Source of the DNA: Rhipidocladum racemiflorum
Taxonomy: Eukaryota; Streptophyta; Magnoliopsida; Poales; Poaceae
Direction: 5' to 3'
Length of the DNA stretch: 64,000 bases
Assembly: GCA_036346355.1 (NCBI GenBank)
Contig: CM070570.1
Location: forward strand, 868,001-932,000
Shown here: piece by piece, positions 1 to 11,899 of the stretch
Position numbering within the stretch: the first letter of the stretch is position 1
Layout: every line of letters begins with the position of its first letter
Notes under the pieces: model-generated
What the model was told of the DNA's origin: nothing
The model's input: the letters and a program-made list of their open reading frames with translations, nothing else
Databases searched by the model: none
Position numbers and translations under genes: made by a program

Positions 1-240
1 TTCCTCTTTAATTGGCGGCTTGAGAACTGCTCCGGCTCCTGGGTGGGACCCTTCAAAGGTCCGCGCGCCTTGCAAAAAAGATCTCCCGACTTCTCCGATT
101 CCCGAGCGGTTTGCGCGGTTACATCCTCCTTGTAACTGCCGCACGTTCCTTGGGATGCGCCCCATTTATGAGGCTCTTAAACTTCCTCTTTTTCGAATCA
201 CCGCGCCTTTTCGGTTTTCCCGCCGGTTCGCCTTCCGCGG

Positions 241-252
241 CCTTATAAAAGG
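241..252 (+). promoter_or_regulatory. TATA box for antisense gene of element 1
   Basis: CCTTATAAAAGG lies about 122 bp before ATG 374 and is followed by a pyrimidine-rich leader. Element 2 has a similar box (47565-47576) in the equivalent antisense position, which supports a real internal promoter. Inferred only. Confidence 0.45.
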
Positions 253-373
253 CCGATCGAAGGGGGAGTGGTTCTTCCCCCTTTCAACTCTCCGCATTCC
301 ACGTCTTTTCAACGTTTCAAGCTTCCTTGCTTCATCCCCTTTGCGGTTGCGCTTCGAAATCTCTATCCTCCCG

Positions 374-2817
374 ATGGCTCCGGTGCTTCCTTCTTCGATC
401 ATTGAGGAGAGAGCCGCTAGGTTCTCCCAGAACATCACCGGGGGCGCCCTTCGCCTCCGCGGCAGGATCGCCGAGCCCCAGCTGTCGGCCTGGGAAGTGG
501 TTTTCTTCGGGTGGCAGCTCCTTGCCGGCCTGCTTCCGCCGGTTTCTGACTTTTATCTTTCTGTTCTCAACTTCTATGCCATTCACCACATCCACCTTCC
601 TCCCAACTCTGTTATCCTCCTTTCTGCCTTTGCTCACCTCTGCGAGATGTTCGTGGGAGTGCTACCCAACCTTCTTCTTTTTCGCTACTTCTACACCTCG
701 GCGCAAGCAGTACTCGCCGATTCGGAGTCACACTGCGTGCGTGGCGGCAGCTGCGTGCGCGCTATATCCCATTGGACCGCCGTCCAATTGGAGGGATTAG
801 CGCAGAGTGGTCAGACGTCGAGGACGACAGCGCATTGAAGTCTGGAGCTTCCGCCGGCCCGGCGGTCAAAGAACTCCCAACTGGGGCTCCAGTGAGCGAT
901 GAGCCCGAGCTCCAGGCGATGCCGCCCGGCCGACCGGCTATGACGGCGGCCTGACGGGGCCATGGTGATCCGGGATTTTATTACCCGAGGCTGTGTCCCT
1001 CGCGCCGCCGCCCGCCCTACTGGCAAAGACATGGGCGTGGGCGATGGGACCGAGTATCCCCGAGGTAACTGCTCGCTCTGCGTCATCCCTTGCTACTGCT
1101 TTTCTTTTGTGTAACCTGATTCTTCTGACGTTTCTTTCCTCCTGTGATTTCTTTTCCTTCGTGCCGGCATACCGGGAATTTGGCCGATGACGTGATCGAC
1201 CGGTGGATGCCGTGAATCGGGCTTATCCGCCCTGCTCGCCGCTTTCGGCGGCGCGTCCCACTTTGCCGGCTGTCCCGGGGAGCGCGGCAATAATCCGCAC
1301 TCGCCCTCGATGGACGCCATGGGCTCGCCAGTCGTGACACGACAGCGCTTTAACGATCCGAGATCCTCCTCTCGCAGCGCGGTCAGTGAGGGCGACGAGC
1401 GAGGCGCAGCGCCGATGATGACGACGGCTCCGCCCATCCTTCCAGAGGCCCCGCCTCCTGGCCCGGCCGGCGGGGACTTCTACGTCGGCCATGGGGCTTT
1501 ACGTCGGCCGCGTGGGCTGCCGGCTGCGTAACGGGTTCCTCCGTGGTGGCGGGGCTCGTCGGCCGGCGGGGTCGCCTCGCTTGCCCCTGCCGGGCGCGAC
1601 GCTGACCTCCGCCGCCGATCCTTTGGTGCCGCCACCGCCACCGCAGCGGTGGTCCTTCCTCCGCCTCCGCTTTTGCCGCCAGAGTGGCGGTCTAACTCCG
1701 CCTCCGCCTCCGCCGCCAAAGAAGGACGGGTCTACCACCGCCGGCTGCCGCGGGCGGATCCGCCTCCGCCTCGCGAGGGTCGGCCTCGTTCGGAAGCGTG
1801 CCTCGCTTCCCAAGGCCAGCGCCAGGTACTCACCGAGATGCAAAAATAAAAACTTTCGTTAAGATTAATCCTTACCGTTATTTCCTCTTTTGTCCAGGGT
1901 TCTGCTCGGTACCCCGCCGCGCCGGGGGCGGCAAGGTGCCGCTGGTGTCGAAGGCTGCGCTTGGGTCGCCGAGCCTCAGGGCGGTCGAGAGCCGCGGGCG
2001 CATCTCGTAGCCGCCGCGCGTGGCCGGTCGAGACCAAGGCCCATTCGCCCCGCCCTACCTCGAACTTCCCACCGCCTCCGTTTCTGCATGACGCCGATGC
2101 CTCGGCGGCCCTCGGCCGAAGCTCTACTCAAAGACGAGCAATCGTCTGGTGACGAGCGTGAGCGGTTAGCGAGGCGGAGCCGAAATCAACCGCCTCGCGG
2201 AGGTGGCGGACACCTGCACGATCGGGGCGGATCGAGCTGCGATTGCGGAGGGAGCGGAGCGGCGGAGCAAAGCACCGCCGCGCCCGGCGTCTCTCCGCGG
2301 AGCCGAGGCGAGAGAGCCGACCGGACTTCGATCGGAGGTGGAGACATCGCGGATGCTCGCGTCCACGCCGATCGGACGGTGGCGGCCTCGCTCCATTGGG
2401 TGGAGCAACCGGGTCAGCGGGAGGAGAGGCCACGGCATTACGCCTTTTGCCTCTCGCTGCATCGCGGACTTCCTCCACGCGCTTCTGCCGCCGCTTTCGG
2501 CTCGGTCCGCCCAGGAGGGGCGCGCAGTCGCAGCGGCTACGGCCAAGTACGTGCTGGCTTGCTACGCCAGCCGCGACGCCAACTTCAATCCGGCGGTTGC
2601 TGTCCAAGGGCTAGAGGGTGACTGGGCGCAGGCGGAGGAGCGAGTTCACGAAGCCTCCGAGCAGGTTGCCGCCCAGCTAGCGATGGAGAACCCCCAGATA
2701 GAGGCGGTGGCGGAGGACGTGGCGCTGGTGCTGGATGTGGCCCCTCATGCTGAAGATGCGGCGGCAGCTGAGGAGGCGGCAGATGACCCGGAGGACCCTC
2801 CGGCGCCCCCTCAGTAG
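374..2817 (+). pseudogene. antisense accessory gene of element 1, Transposase_28-like domain
   Basis: This gene runs opposite to gag-pol between integrase and the expected 3' LTR. Starting at ATG 374, about 155 codons are open and include AWEVVFFGWQLLAGLLP and the stretch FYAIHHIHLPPNSVILLSAF...FVGVLPNLLLFRYFY, which matches my memory of the 'putative gypsy-type transposon' family (Pfam Transposase_28). Coding-like sequence resumes in another frame at 2500-2817 with an Ala/Glu-rich acidic C-terminus ending PPAPPQ and a stop. Between them the GC-rich sequence changes frame, so introns or decay are possible. Tat elements (e.g. Grande) are known to carry such extra ORFs; the function is unknown. 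A TATA box lies about 125 bp upstream. Confidence 0.6.
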
Positions 2818-3570
2818 CTTTTCTTCCCCTTTTTTTTATTGATGGTGACCTTGCCTGCAAAACTTTAGGCCACTGCCATTTCGAACGAAGTAGTAATGTA
2901 AAATTTCTGGCCAGGTTGCTTAAGAACTCGCTTTTGCCGTAATTTTTTCTGATTCCGCATGACTGAGCACACAATTGCTTAAAGACTTCAAGTCCTGCGC
3001 CGCGGGACCTCGGCCCTTCTAACCCCTCGCCTTAGCAAAATTTGCTTCCCAGGTAGCCTCTAGGGAACGAGCACTTAGTGAGTCGTGACAGGACCTTGGG
3101 CTTTTGGCAACGGTGTTCGAGGCGCCGACCCCCACGGGGACACCCGGAGTGTCATGGCCGTGGGGTCGTTGAACTACCGCCCAACCGCCGATTCGCACGC
3201 CGCTCTCACTTAGCGATTCCGTCTTTACTATCGGGTATTTGCAAGGCGGCAGAGGCACGAGGGGCGAGTGCCTTGGCGCCGCCAAAGATGGGCAAAAGAT
3301 CAAGAAAGGGCAGAAAGAACTAATACTTGAGATAAAGAAAGCGAATATTTAATTTTAAACATAAGGTCTCCCACCCACGGCGGAGAGGAAGACATACTCC
3401 CACGGCCGAGGGAGACCCTAGGACTTACAACCGGTCAGGGGTAGAACTTGCGCAGATTTTCTATGTTTTGGGAGTTTGCTAGCTCTTCACAGTCTTAAGT
3501 GGCCAGCCTGACCGCCCCGGGACGAGAGACTGAGACCACTTTGAAGGGTCCCTCCCACTGGGGAGACAGT
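2818..3570. other. spacer between convergent genes of element 1
   Basis: Non-coding sequence between the stop of the plus-strand accessory gene and the end of minus-strand integrase. It has a T-rich tract just after 2817, where the plus-strand gene would end, and short repeats around 3361-3420 (two copies of a CCCAC..CGGCnGAGG pattern). No other feature was seen. Confidence 0.5.
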
Positions 3571-5339
3571 TTATGCGACCCGGCATGCGATCGATTCTTC
3601 GCAAGACCAGTCGCTTGCCCGATGTTCTCTCATTGATCGTGAGGCGTGGTACCGCTGAGACTTTGTTGGTATCTTGCGGCGCGCAAAGCCGCCGATCTCG
3701 CGCCTCTTCCAGAAGTTGACGTCGTCCCGGCGAGACCCTCCTGCTCCTCTTACGTGAATGCCGCGACGCGGGTGATCCCAGCTCGATTCGGAAGGGAGAA
3801 CAGCCGCGGCCAGAGACCAGAAGAAAGGAGTTTCCGTAGCTTGGCTAGGAGTGGTCCTAAGTGACCACAACACACCGGGAGTTCTTCGATCCACCGGCGC
3901 CACGCTTGTGGAGTCGGTCGAATGCTCGGGTCTCGAGGCCCTTCAATACCAGCGCGTTGGCCCGCTCGACCTGGCCGTTGCTCTTGGGGTGGGCGACCGA
4001 GGCAAAGCAGACTTTGGTGCCCATCTCTTCACAGAAATCCAAGAAGGTCGCCCGGTGAATCAGGCGCCGTTGTCGGTGATAATGCGGTTGGCGACCCCAA
4101 AGCGGCGAAAATCCCTTGCATAAACTTGATCGCACCGCGGCGGTGATGGATCTCAACGCCTCGGCTTCCACCCACTTGGTGAATTTGTCGATGGCGACGA
4201 GCAGGTGGAGTGTAGCCCCTCGTGGTCCGCGAGAGCGGCCCAGGATATCCGGCCCCAGCACGCGAAGGGCCAAGAGGCGGGATAGTTTGCAGGGCCTGGG
4301 CTGGTTGGTGGATCTGCTTGGCGTGGAACTGGCACGCTTCGCATCTCCTCACCAGCTCGCAAGCATCCTGGAGGGCGGTTGGCCAATAGAACCCTTGACG
4401 GAAAACCTTTCCCGCCATCGCTCGTCCGGACATATGGCTCCCGACACGCCTCGTGGATATCAGAGAAACAAGCTGCTCCCCTCTTCCAGTGATGCACTTC
4501 AGAAGAATTCGGTTCTTACCCCGGCGGTATAGGTCCCCGCCCACCAGGGTATAGCACTTGGCCTTTCGTGCTATCTTCTCTGCTGACGCATCATCGTCGG
4601 GGCATTCTTGATCCCTCAGGTAGGCCAGGATCGGATCCATCCATGTGCCTTCGGCCAAGCACGACCACGCAGGTGGCCGTCCGGGTACTCCGCTTGGCTG
4701 CGTTTCACGAGCCACTTTCCTCCGAGCGAGGTGAAGCGGCATCACCACCGTCCCGCCCGCTAAATGGGGGCTGCGATGGGCGGTCGCGAAGCCTTTCTTC
4801 AAAGACCCCGACCAAGCACAGAGATCTGGTTGAGGCGAGCTGGGCGAGCTCGTCTGCCAGATGGTTGTGGCGTCGGGGGATGTGAGTATACCCCAACCCT
4901 TCGAAATGCCTTTCCAACTTCCTGACCTCCGCCAAGTACGCCGCCATGACGGGGTCAGAACAGGAGAAATCTTTCCTTGCACGATTGGCGACCGCCAGGA
5001 GTCGCCCTTCACTTGTCGGCGTCGGACGCCGACGGCCGCGGCGGCCCGCAGCCCAGCCAGCAAACCCTCATACTCGGCGACGTTGTTGGTGGCCTTGAAG
5101 TCGAGGATGACTACGTACTTGAGGAGGTCCCCGGTCGGAGAGACCAGAAGAACCCCAGCCCCCGCGCCTTCAAGCCTGAAGGACCCGTCGAAGAAGAGCG
5201 TCCAGGGGGAGGACGCGGGGACCTCATCGGCTTCGGACTCTACCGAGTCCACTGACGACAAAGTCCGCCCGACCTTTGACTCTTTATCGCAGTGCGAGGA
5301 GCGAACTTGACACCGAACTCCCCCAGCTCGACGGACCAC
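3571..5339 (-). pseudogene. second (archaeal-type) RNase H and integrase of gypsy element 1
   Basis: From 5240 the minus strand encodes WTLFFDGSFRLEGAGAGVLL and ATNNVAEYEGLLAGL, the hallmark of the extra RNase H acquired by Tat elements. Integrase follows: a zinc-finger region with CEACQFHAKQIHQ, a core piece VAIDKFTKWVEAEAL, and CFASVAHPKSNGQVERAN with the catalytic Glu, ending with a tail LWSLRTTPSQATETPFF. Frameshifts are frequent. The order RT-RH-aRH-INT places the element in the Tat clade. Confidence 0.8.
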
Positions 5340-6562
5340 TTTGCGATGCGGCCCTCTGCTTCTCGGTTGTGGAGGATTTCACGCAAAGGATATGAGGAGA
5401 CTACCGTGATCTCCCTCCCTTGAAAATAGTGCCGCAACTTTCTCGACGCTACCACCACAGCATAGACCATCTTTTGAGCCTGAGGGTACCTTGTTTCTGC
5501 GTCGTGTAGCATTTTGCTGATGTAATAGACCGGCCGTTGGACACCTTCCCGTTCCGCCACCAGCGCCGCGCTTACGACAGAAGGGCTAGCCGCCACATAC
5601 AAGAAGAACGGCTCGCCCGGCTCAGGAGCAACCAAAGACCGGGGGAAGAGAGGTACTTCTTGAGATCTTCAAATGCTCGTTGGGCTTCGGGGTCCATTCA
5701 AATGAGTTGGTCTTCTTCAATAGCTTGAACAATGGCAGACTTTTTCTCCGAGCCGATATGAACCGCCCAAGGAGGTTAGCCGGCCGGTCAAGCATTGCAG
5801 CTTGCTTGAGCCGGGTAGGCGCCGCATCCGGCCGATTGCTTCTATCTTCTCGGATTGACTTCAATTCCACTACCGGAGACCAGGAAACCGAGCAGCTTTC
5901 GGATGAAACACCAAACACACACTTCTCGGGATTCAACTTCAGACAAAGAGTTTCGAGGCGAGAGAAGGTCTCTTCCAGATCTGAACGAGCTCATCGGCCT
6001 TTTGGTTTTTACCACGGATCATCGACATACACTTCCAAATTCTTCCCTATTTGGGGCCGAAACACTATGTGCATGGCCCGCTGATAGGTGGCGCCAGCGT
6101 TCTTCAGCCCGAAAGGCATCCTGACATAACAGTACACACCGAGGGGGGTCACAAAAGCAGTCTTTTCTTCATCTTCTTGCGCCATGCTGATCTGGTGGTA
6201 GCGGAGTAGGCGTCGAGGAAGCACTGAGCCGCAGACCCGCCGTGGAATCGAGCGATGTCTATCCGCGGCAAAGTGCAGGTCCTGGGACAGGCTTTGTTGA
6301 GGTCGAGAAAGTCGATGCACATTCGCCACCTCCCATTGGACTTCTTCACAAGCACGGGGTTGGCCACCACTCCGGTAGGTGGCCTCCCGCACGATCTTAG
6401 CGGACAAAAGTTTTTCCACTTCATCCCGAATGGCATCCTGTCGCTCAGCGCTGCGCCACGGATCTTTTGCCGAACCGGTGCGCTTCCAGGGAGCGTTGCC
6501 AATCGGTGCTCGATCACCTCCACAGGGACCAGGTCATTTACGAAGGTTCCCAGCGAACACAT
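5240..6562 (-). pseudogene. reverse transcriptase and first RNase H of gypsy element 1
   Basis: Minus-strand segments in order: VLVKKSNGRWRMCIDFLDLNKACP-like fingers/palm entry (about 6370-6280), MPFGLKNAGATYQRAM (about 6120) and the catalytic box YVDD (about 6020), then RNase H with VYYISKMLHDAETRYPQAQKM (5530-5470) and the Ty3/gypsy signature near LRHYFQGREITV. The domains are split over three frames, so no active polyprotein can be made. It would copy element RNA into cDNA. Confidence 0.8.
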
Positions 6563-6840
6563 CCAGGTTAGGCCGGAGGAAGGTGGCAGCGCGTCTTCCT
6601 ATTTGGCGCCGAGGTCGGTGCCAATCTTGACGACCTTGCCCGAGCCATCCTCGCCCACGGGGACCGCTTTGCCTCACCCAAGTGCAGGCGGAGCACGGGT
6701 CTTGGCCGAGGGGAGGCCGGATTGTCGCCCTTGTCGCTGCAGCGGGTGGTGCCGGCGAGATCCTCGCAAATGCTGGCCGAGGCGCAGGCTTCGATCTATC
6801 CACCTTCACGATGGTGGACCCCTGTGCCCTGGGATCTTCA

Positions 6841-7331
6841 CTAGCATGTAGGCGTAATGGGCCACCGCCATGAACTTGACCAGGCCGGGCGGCCGAGCAA
6901 GGCGTTGTAAGGGAGGTCGAAATCGGCGACCTCAAAATCCACTGACTCTGTCCGGAAGTTCTCCAAACTTCCGAACGTAACCGGCAGCCGGACTTGCCCC
7001 AGGGGTAAGAGGCCTACCTGGGCAACTCCGTAAGCAATGGGCGGACGAAGTTCCTCAGACGGGATTTGGAGCGCTGGTACGCCCGACAGATAGCGAGTTG
7101 ATGGCACGCGCCTCCATCAACTAGGACCCGCCCGACTTTGCGTTGCGGACCGTGGGAGACACCACGATCGGGAGATGGCCAGGGCGGAGGTGTTCGCCGG
7201 GTGGTCGGCTCGGTGAAAGTGATCGGTCGCTCGACCACTTCAACGGCGGCTCGCCGGAGGATGACGTTGTGGCGCACACTGCCTCGGATCTCGCTTATGC
7301 TGCGAGTTCGATGAGTAGGTGGTGGAGCCAC
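6841..7331 (-). pseudogene. retroviral-type aspartic protease of gypsy element 1
   Basis: The minus strand encodes SISEIRGSVRHNVILRRAAV, then VLVDGGA, the decayed active-site motif of a pepsin-like retroelement protease, and later the flap/core segments VTFGSLENFRTE, FEVADFDLPYNALLGRP. The last motif is common just before reverse transcriptase in Tat elements. A frame change near 7020-7100 separates the active-site part from the C-terminal part. Confidence 0.65.
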
Positions 7332-8372
7332 CGTGTATGAACGCCACCGTCGCGCTCACACTTTCTTTGGAAGGCTAAGCGGAGCCGCATCTTCGCCGTC
7401 TTCGTCTTCGTGGTCTTTCTCACGGCGCTTCTTGAGCCGCTGTCGACCAACTTGGACACAACCTGGCAGTCCTCCAAGTCGTGTCCGCTTGTTCGATGGA
7501 TGGGGCAATAGGGCTTGCCACCATCGTTTCGGCGGCGGCGGCGACGGTCCTCGCGATCGCCGCGCTCGCCGGCCTTCTCCGTCGGTCCTGATCGTCATGA
7601 CGCCGGGATTTGGGCTCCGGCTCAGCGACCAAGACTTCCCTAGCGGTTGCCTCCCTTCGCTTCTTCTTCTTCTTCTTGCGGTCGGAGGACTTCGAGGCGC
7701 CAGCGTCGCCGGAGTCAGAAGGTCTTGTCGCGCACTTCCGAGCTTCGGCCGCCCTGGCGCACTTGTGCGCCAGGGAGAACAACTCAGACGTGGTTGAGAT
7801 GACGCGAGTGGCCATCTTTTCCCGCATCTTCTGGTCTCGGACCCCCCCTCCGGAAAGCAATAATCACCGATTGCTCGGAAATCCGGGGGATCGTGTTGGC
7901 GGCGATGGTTGAACCGCCGGATGAACTCTCTCGTGGGACTCCCTCTTCTGCTCCAGAGCGTGGAGATCGCCCTCCACGCTGGTTGAGCGTAAGAGCCTGA
8001 AAGTTGGCGACAAAAATGTCAGACAGACTCCTCCCACGAGTGTACAGAGCCTCGCGGGAGGTTAAGCGACCAAGACGCAGGCGAGCCCGTCAGCGATGTT
8101 GGGAGGTAGTTGGCCATTACTTTCGGATCCTCCGCCGCGCGCACCACCGTGGTGTAGATCTCACAGGAACTCCTCGGGTTGGTGGTACCATCATATTTCT
8201 CGAAGGAGGCGGGCGGAACCTCTCCGGCCATGCGGCTTGTCGAAGCGGAGAGAGAACGCTGGCATCCGGCGTTATGCGGGGAGCGGCGTCGTTCACCCTT
8301 TCGATCCCGAGGAGAGGATGAGGAGTGCGACCTGCGCTCACCAGAGTCCGAGGAGGAGCCCCTGCCTTGCAC
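7300..8372 (-). pseudogene. gag of gypsy element 1 (frameshifted)
   Basis: The minus-strand frame from 8372 encodes a basic Arg/Ser-rich stretch, then a gag core with FEKYDGTTNP, IYTTVVRAA and VMANYLPTSL, typical of Tat-lineage gag. Reading continues through other frames to about 7300 with charged Lys/Arg-rich tracts. At least two frameshifts prevent one open reading frame. Gag would form the virus-like particle that packages element RNA. It is directly upstream of the protease, the normal order. Confidence 0.7.
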
Positions 8373-9023
8373 CTCGCGGCGCTCGCGACGGATACGACGC
8401 AGGTCACCGTCGCGCTGACGTTGCCTCTCGTCAAGGCGCGATCGAAGGTCTTCGCGGTTCCCCCTGGACTCGGGGGGACCGCGGGAAGAAGCGGAGTCAC
8501 GTGCCCATCCCCGCTATGCAGGGGGTTGCAACCAGACTCCTTCCTTGCCCCGGTCCTGGTGCCGGAGAAATTGTCGTGTGGCGGCTTGAAACCGGCGCGT
8601 CGATTGCGCGGGCTCCCTGTCGCCTCATGCCGGAAGCCCCCGGATGGGTCGCCGCTTCAACTTGTTGCTGAGCGGCATCCACCAGGTGGACGATATCCCG
8701 CAGCCAAGGAGTGGCCGGGGTGTCGTCCCCGTGGTCACCGGAGGATGATCGAGGAGGCCGGCCGCTGAAGGCTCGCTGGAAGTGTCGTCCCCAGCGCCAA
8801 GCGCCGTTAGACAGTGACCTCGGGCGCGGGAGCCAAGTGCACGCTCCGCGGCGGAGGGCCCGGTGGCCCGGCCCTCTCCGAACATTGGGACCCGGCTACG
8901 GCGCCTTACCTCGGGCAGATTGCTGCGCTTGGAATGCGATTCCGCCATGCAGACAAGCGCCCCTCCTCCTGCTGAGCCCCGAACTGAGAGTGAAAAAAGA
9001 GTAGGCAATCTAACCACCAATCG

Positions 9024-9041
9024 CCCCTACCTGGCGCGCCA
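9024..9041 (-). other. primer-binding site of element 1
   Basis: Next to the LTR, the minus strand reads TGGCGCGCCAGGTAGGGG. It begins with TGG, as a site complementary to a tRNA 3' CCA end must. The same 18 bases flank the LTR of element 2, so the two belong to one lineage. The tRNA species was not assigned. Confidence 0.65.
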
Positions 9042-9042
9042 C

Positions 9043-9960
9043 TGTCGGGCCAGATTAGCCAACAGCACCTCCGAGACGGTGCTTATAAGGTTCCGACGGG
9101 GCTTTGGGGCAATCGCCTCGGAAGGGAAGACGGTGACGATCCTGGCACCGGAGGCTCGAAGCTACCTGGGACGCAAAGAGTTTTTACCTGTGTTCAGGCC
9201 CTCCGAAGAGTAATAGCCCTAGTCCTGCCTTTCTTGGTATTGCTTGTGTTCTTGCTGGAGAGGATGAAAACCTACTCACCATGAGTCAAAACCGACCCCC
9301 TCTCCCATGCACCCCGGCTCCCTTTATACTCGGACCGACGGGCGCATGGGAGGCTTACACCGCAAGCCATCATCATTACACCGGCATGGGCTCATTTAAT
9401 GCGCACGCCACGCTCTTACATCCATTAATGTCTGGCCTGCATCTATCATAATCCTCGCTTGGGCCCCATGTCCACTAACGCCGCCTGCTCATTCACGGGG
9501 AGGCGTAGTTGTGACGTCTCCCAAAGCCATGATGCGCTGGGAAGGCGCGCCGCCACGCCGCAGCTCCCATGCTTCCACATTAAATGCGCACGATTCGCAT
9601 TTAATGTCCCTCGATCTCGACAGATCGCCCCGGATGGTGCGCCAACGGCCTAGTTTGCACGCCACGCGTGTCCGTGGGCGACCACCTTTGCCGGGTCGCC
9701 CGCTGCCTGGCTCAGACGCCACGCGGTCCGGCTGGGCGACCACCTTGCCGGTCGCCGCCTGGCTCAGACGCCATGTGTCCGCTGGGCGACCACCTTCTTT
9801 GGTCGCCACGGCCTGGCTCAGACGCCACGCGTGTCCGCTGGGACGACCACCGTATGGGTTTTTCTCTTGCCGTGGCGATGGGCCCAAGCACGCCCTGGCT
9901 GCCACTTGATTCCTTTTTTAGCGCGGGGGAGCGGGTACCTTGGTGTAGAATACGCCGACA
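9043..9960 (-). repeat. 5' LTR of gypsy element 1
   Basis: Plus-strand sequence starts TGTCGG and ends CCGACA, a short terminal inverted repeat expected of an LTR. A minus-strand TATA box (AGTATAAAGG, 9321-9330) fits transcription into gag. The LTR holds a GC-rich tandem repeat (9665-9850). The inner end is firm because the PBS abuts it; the outer end was set from the inverted termini and from where copia gag similarity resumes. Confidence 0.7.
9665..9850. repeat. tandem repeat inside LTR, unit about 55 bp
   Basis: A GC-rich unit containing CCTGGCTCAGACGCCA and GCTGGGCGACCACCTT recurs about three and a half times with small changes. It lies upstream of the LTR TATA box in the U3 part, where tandem enhancer-like repeats are often found in LTR retrotransposons. 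The enhancer role is inference. Confidence 0.65.
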
Positions 9961-10540
9961 CTTTGAATGCTAAGTTCGGTGCTTCCGATGCTGGCGGTGA
10001 ACTGTATATCATGGAGCAATATCATGACTACAAGATGGTGGATAACCGTTCTGTAGTTGAGCAGGCTCATGAGATACAGGTTCTCGCCAGGGAACTCGAA
10101 CTCCTCAAAATCCAGTTGCCTCGACAGTTTGTGGTGGGGGCATTATTGCCAAATTACCTCCTTCATGGAGGAATTTTGCCACATCTTCAAAACATAAGAG
10201 ACAAGAGATTGCTTGAGAACTGATTGCGTCTCTAGATGTTGAGGAGAAAGCTCGAGCTAAGGATGCACTGTGAAAGGAACCGAGGGCAATCTAGCGCCAA
10301 TGTGGTGCAACAGTTCTCACATGGCAAGAACAAGGGGAAAAATAAAGCCAAACAAACCACTAATTTCAAGAAGAAGAAGTCAATGAACAAAGATGAGAAG
10401 CCTCGCTTTGTTTGCGGTGAGATTGGACCTGGGCCAAACAGTGTCCAAATCGCAAGGGCAGAAGGGTGAGCAAGGACGTAACTCAAAGTCTGTCAACGTG
10501 ACCATTGGCAATCTTTGAAGGAGGAACTTCGGGTATGGTA
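9961..10540 (+). pseudogene. copia gag, 5'-truncated
   Basis: The frame reads TLNAKFGASDAGGELYIMEQ and MVDNRSVVEQAHEIQVLARE, the conserved central part of copia gag (retrotran_gag UBN2 type). Later frames carry a lysine-rich tail (10330-10390) and a decayed zinc-knuckle region around 10400-10450. The upstream gag is cut at 9960 by the gypsy LTR. Confidence 0.75.
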
Positions 10541-10883
10541 ACGCATTACCTATTGTTCTTTCAAGAAATCGGACCACCGATTGGTGGATTGATACCGAGC
10601 TAATGTTCATGTGTGTGCCGATCTCTCTTTGTTCTCTTCTTACCAGGTCGTGCGGGATTGCTCGTGTTGATGGGAAGCGGCTCGAATGCTTCGTTCTTGG
10701 TGTTGGCGGTAGATCTCAAGTTTACTTCGGGAAAGATCGTCTGACTAAAGAACGTCAAAGATGTCCCTCAATAAATAAAAACCTGGTCGGCTCCCTTCTA
10801 TGTAAAGAAGGGTTCAAAGTGGTGTTTGAGTCTAATAAAGTAGTCGTGTCTAAACATGGACTTTTTATTGGTAAAGGCTATGT

Positions 10884-11690
10884 ATGCGGAGGCTTGTTCC
10901 GCTTCTCCCTTTCGATTTACGCAATAAAGTTGTGAACCATATTTGTGATATTTCCAATGGAGGTGAAGCCGATGTTTGGCACTCACGGTTATGTCATTTA
11001 AATTTTGGTTGTATGACTCGGCTCGCTAGTATGAATTTAATTCCAAAAATTCCCTCTTGTCAAAGGTTCTAAGTGCCAAAGTTGTGTGCAATCAAAGCAA
11101 CCTCGCAAACCTCACAAGGCGGAGGAGAGAAACTTGGCACCATTAGAACTCATACATTCGAGATCTTTGTGAGATGAATGGTGTGTTGACTAAAGGAGGA
11201 AAAAAGATATTTCATGACTACGATTGATGATGCATCTAGATATCGCTATGTTTATCTGTTGAAAACTAAAGATGAGGCTTTAGACTACTTCAAAGTCTAT
11301 AAGGCTGAAGTTGAAAATCAATTAGAAAGAAAAATCAAAAGGCTTAGGTCGGATCGTGGCGGTGAGTACTTCTCTTGAGTTCGACTTATTACGTAAGGAA
11401 CATAGAATTATTCATGAGAGGACACCTCCTATTCGCCTAGCCTAATGGGGTTGCCGAAAGAAAGAACCACACTCTAACCGATTTGGTAAATGCCATGTTG
11501 GACAATCGCGGGTCTATCTAAGGAATGGTGGGGAGGCCTGTTGACTTCTTGTCACGTTTTGAATAAAGTTCCTTCTAAGAATAAGGAGAAAACCCCATAT
11601 GAAGAATGGGAAGGAGAAAACCATCACTTTCATACTTGCGCACGTGGGGTTGCTTGGCGAAAGTCAATGTGCCCATAACTAAAAAGCGCA
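10884..11690 (+). pseudogene. copia integrase (degenerate)
   Basis: The GAG-pre-integrase zinc region is visible as DVWHSRLCHLNFGCM (about 10971-11015), followed in other frames by FMTTIDDASRYRYVYLLKTK (about 11210-11265), RLRSDRGGEY with a catalytic Asp (about 11340-11370), and HVLNKVPSKNKEKTPYEEW (11555-11610). Stops and frameshifts separate the pieces. The segment 10604-10935 just upstream has no clear protease motif left. Confidence 0.75.
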
Positions 11691-11899
11691 AACTTGGACC
11701 TAAGACAGGATTGTGTCTTTACGGGATACGCTCATCGGAGCATTGCCTATAGATTTTTAGTAGTGAAGTCTCGAGGTATCTCGACATGATCGTCGGTACA
11801 ATCATGGAATCCAGAGATGTCACCTTCTTTGAGGGCATATTTCCCATGAAAGATTTGCATAGCGTTTCTAGTCAAAACCCCGAGATAATTCCCGAACCT

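Larger units (their letters stand above)
1..9960 (-). mobile_element. Ty3/gypsy LTR retrotransposon, Tat lineage (element 1), left end outside window
   Basis: Reading on the minus strand from 9960: 5' LTR (9043-9960), primer-binding site, gag, protease, reverse transcriptase, RNase H, a second RNase H, integrase, then a spacer and a gene on the opposite strand (374-2817). The dual RNase H and the extra antisense gene are known traits of the plant Tat lineage (RIRE2/Grande-like). Many frameshifts break gag-pol, so the copy is not autonomous. No LTR is seen at the low-coordinate end, so the 3' LTR should lie left of base 1. On the right it abuts copia gag sequence, so it is nested in that older element. 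Confidence 0.85.

Noticed and set aside
20..838. Start of the antisense gene at position 20
   Set aside because: The TATA box at 241 and the known-looking N-terminus favour ATG 374; the frame before it is probably leader.
1223..1843. Several overlapping GC-rich frames on both strands
   Set aside because: Shadow frames of the GC-rich antisense-gene region; no conserved motif.
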